NCBI GenBank assembly: GCA_022824025.1 | Contig: JAJEBF010000042.1 | Coordinates: 124,001-188,000 of the forward strand | DNA: 64,000 nucleotides | From: Caldilineaceae bacterium | Lineage (GTDB): Bacteria > Chloroflexota > Anaerolineae > Caldilineales > Caldilineaceae | Direction of reading: 5' to 3' | Shown here: piece by piece, positions 63,703 to 64,000 of the stretch | Layout: each line of letters begins with the position of its first letter | Numbering within the stretch: the first letter of the stretch is position 1 | Notes under the pieces: model-generated | What the model was told of the DNA's origin: nothing | Seen by the model: the letters and a program-made list of their open reading frames with translations, nothing else | The model's database searches: none | Translations under genes and position numbers: made by a program

Positions 63703-64000
63703 ATGAACGGCAGATTTTCGGCAAATGCAACGATCGGCCTGGTCGCGACCATTTCAGTGCTCCTGATTGCCTTATTCATCGCGAATACCGCGTCACCCGC
63801 GCCGGCAGCGATGGCCCGCGAGGCATCGCTCACCGCGACAAACGTCCACTCGGTGACTGTGGTCGGAGAAGGGACCGTGAGCATCCAACCCGATGTAGCC
63901 ACGGCGTCGATTGGCGTGGAGGTCGTGCGGCCAACTGTGCGAGAGGCCAGCGCGGCCGCACAATCCATCATGGAAGAGGTCCAGGCCGCGCTGCTGGCAC
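63703..64000 (+). CDS. SIMPL (DUF541) domain protein, 5' part
   Basis: Starts at ATG 63703 with AGGGAG 9 nt upstream and runs off the window. The first 99 residues are visible. Residues about 9-29 are a hydrophobic export signal (TIGLVATISVLLIALFIANT), and after an Ala-rich region the mature part begins with VVGEGTVSIQPDVATASIGVEVVRPTVREASA. This is the start of the SIMPL domain, found in periplasmic or outer-surface proteins whose function is not clear. The rest of the gene is outside the window. Confidence 0.85.
   Translation, partial: MNGRFSANATIGLVATISVLLIALFIANTASPAPAAMAREASLTATNVHSVTVVGEGTVSIQPDVATASIGVEVVRPTVREASAAAQSIMEEVQAALLA

Overview
The window is a GC-rich bacterial chromosome segment made almost entirely of ordinary protein-coding genes. 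I see no phage, integrase, transposase, rRNA, tRNA or CRISPR array. The gene mix suggests a Chloroflexota bacterium, perhaps Caldilineales-like. That mix includes Trp genes behind a T-box, a CysO/JAMM/CysM-type cysteine cluster, a CHAT-domain protein, and many SDR, PhyH and VOC enzymes. The taxonomic assignment is inference; I have no marker gene to prove it.

Left part (1-20.8 kb): nearly the whole shikimate and tryptophan pathway, in two convergent arms. The plus arm is aroA (3' end)-aroE-trpB-trpA. The minus arm starts at a near-consensus promoter (20783-20811) and a roughly 430-nt Trp T-box riboswitch with a UGG specifier. It reads trpE-trpS-trpG-kinase-trpD-trpC-DUF554-trpF-aroC-aroKB fusion-aroQ. 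Between the arms lie a PucR-type regulator, two small unknown genes, an M23 peptidase and an orphan solute-binding protein.

20.8-25.3 kb: dCMP deaminase, an unknown two-helix membrane protein, ftsH with its own promoter, and a Tat-type metallophosphoesterase. 25.4-37.6 kb: a catabolic-looking locus with two divergent transcription units. The minus unit encodes a 2-hydroxyacid dehydrogenase, three SDRs, two VOC proteins, two PhyH-type dioxygenases, an UlaG-like metallo-hydrolase and a TIM-barrel isomerase. The plus unit encodes a Gfo/Idh/MocA oxidoreductase, a ThDP enzyme and a VOC protein. A roughly 400-bp dispersed repeat lies between the two units, and a second copy lies before gnd at 57.7-58.1 kb.

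38-50.4 kb: mutS behind a CHAT-domain protein; a JAMM peptidase; then a cysteine cluster (CysO-like carrier, rhodanese-E1 activator, CysM-like synthase) behind a long leader containing a possible Cys-codon leader peptide and an intrinsic terminator; then a MacB/LolCDE-like ABC pair. 50.7-64 kb: M24 peptidase, secreted S41 peptidase, sugar-nucleotide epimerase, purH under a ZTP riboswitch, gnd, a TlpA-like thioredoxin, a small-molecule kinase, an O-antigen-ligase-type membrane protein and the start of a SIMPL-domain protein.

The strongest regulatory finds are the Trp T-box, the ZTP riboswitch and the unusual leader of the cysteine cluster. The most likely undescribed biology is the divergent catabolic locus, the kinase and DUF554 gene inside the Trp operon, and the carrier/JAMM cysteine module with its leader.
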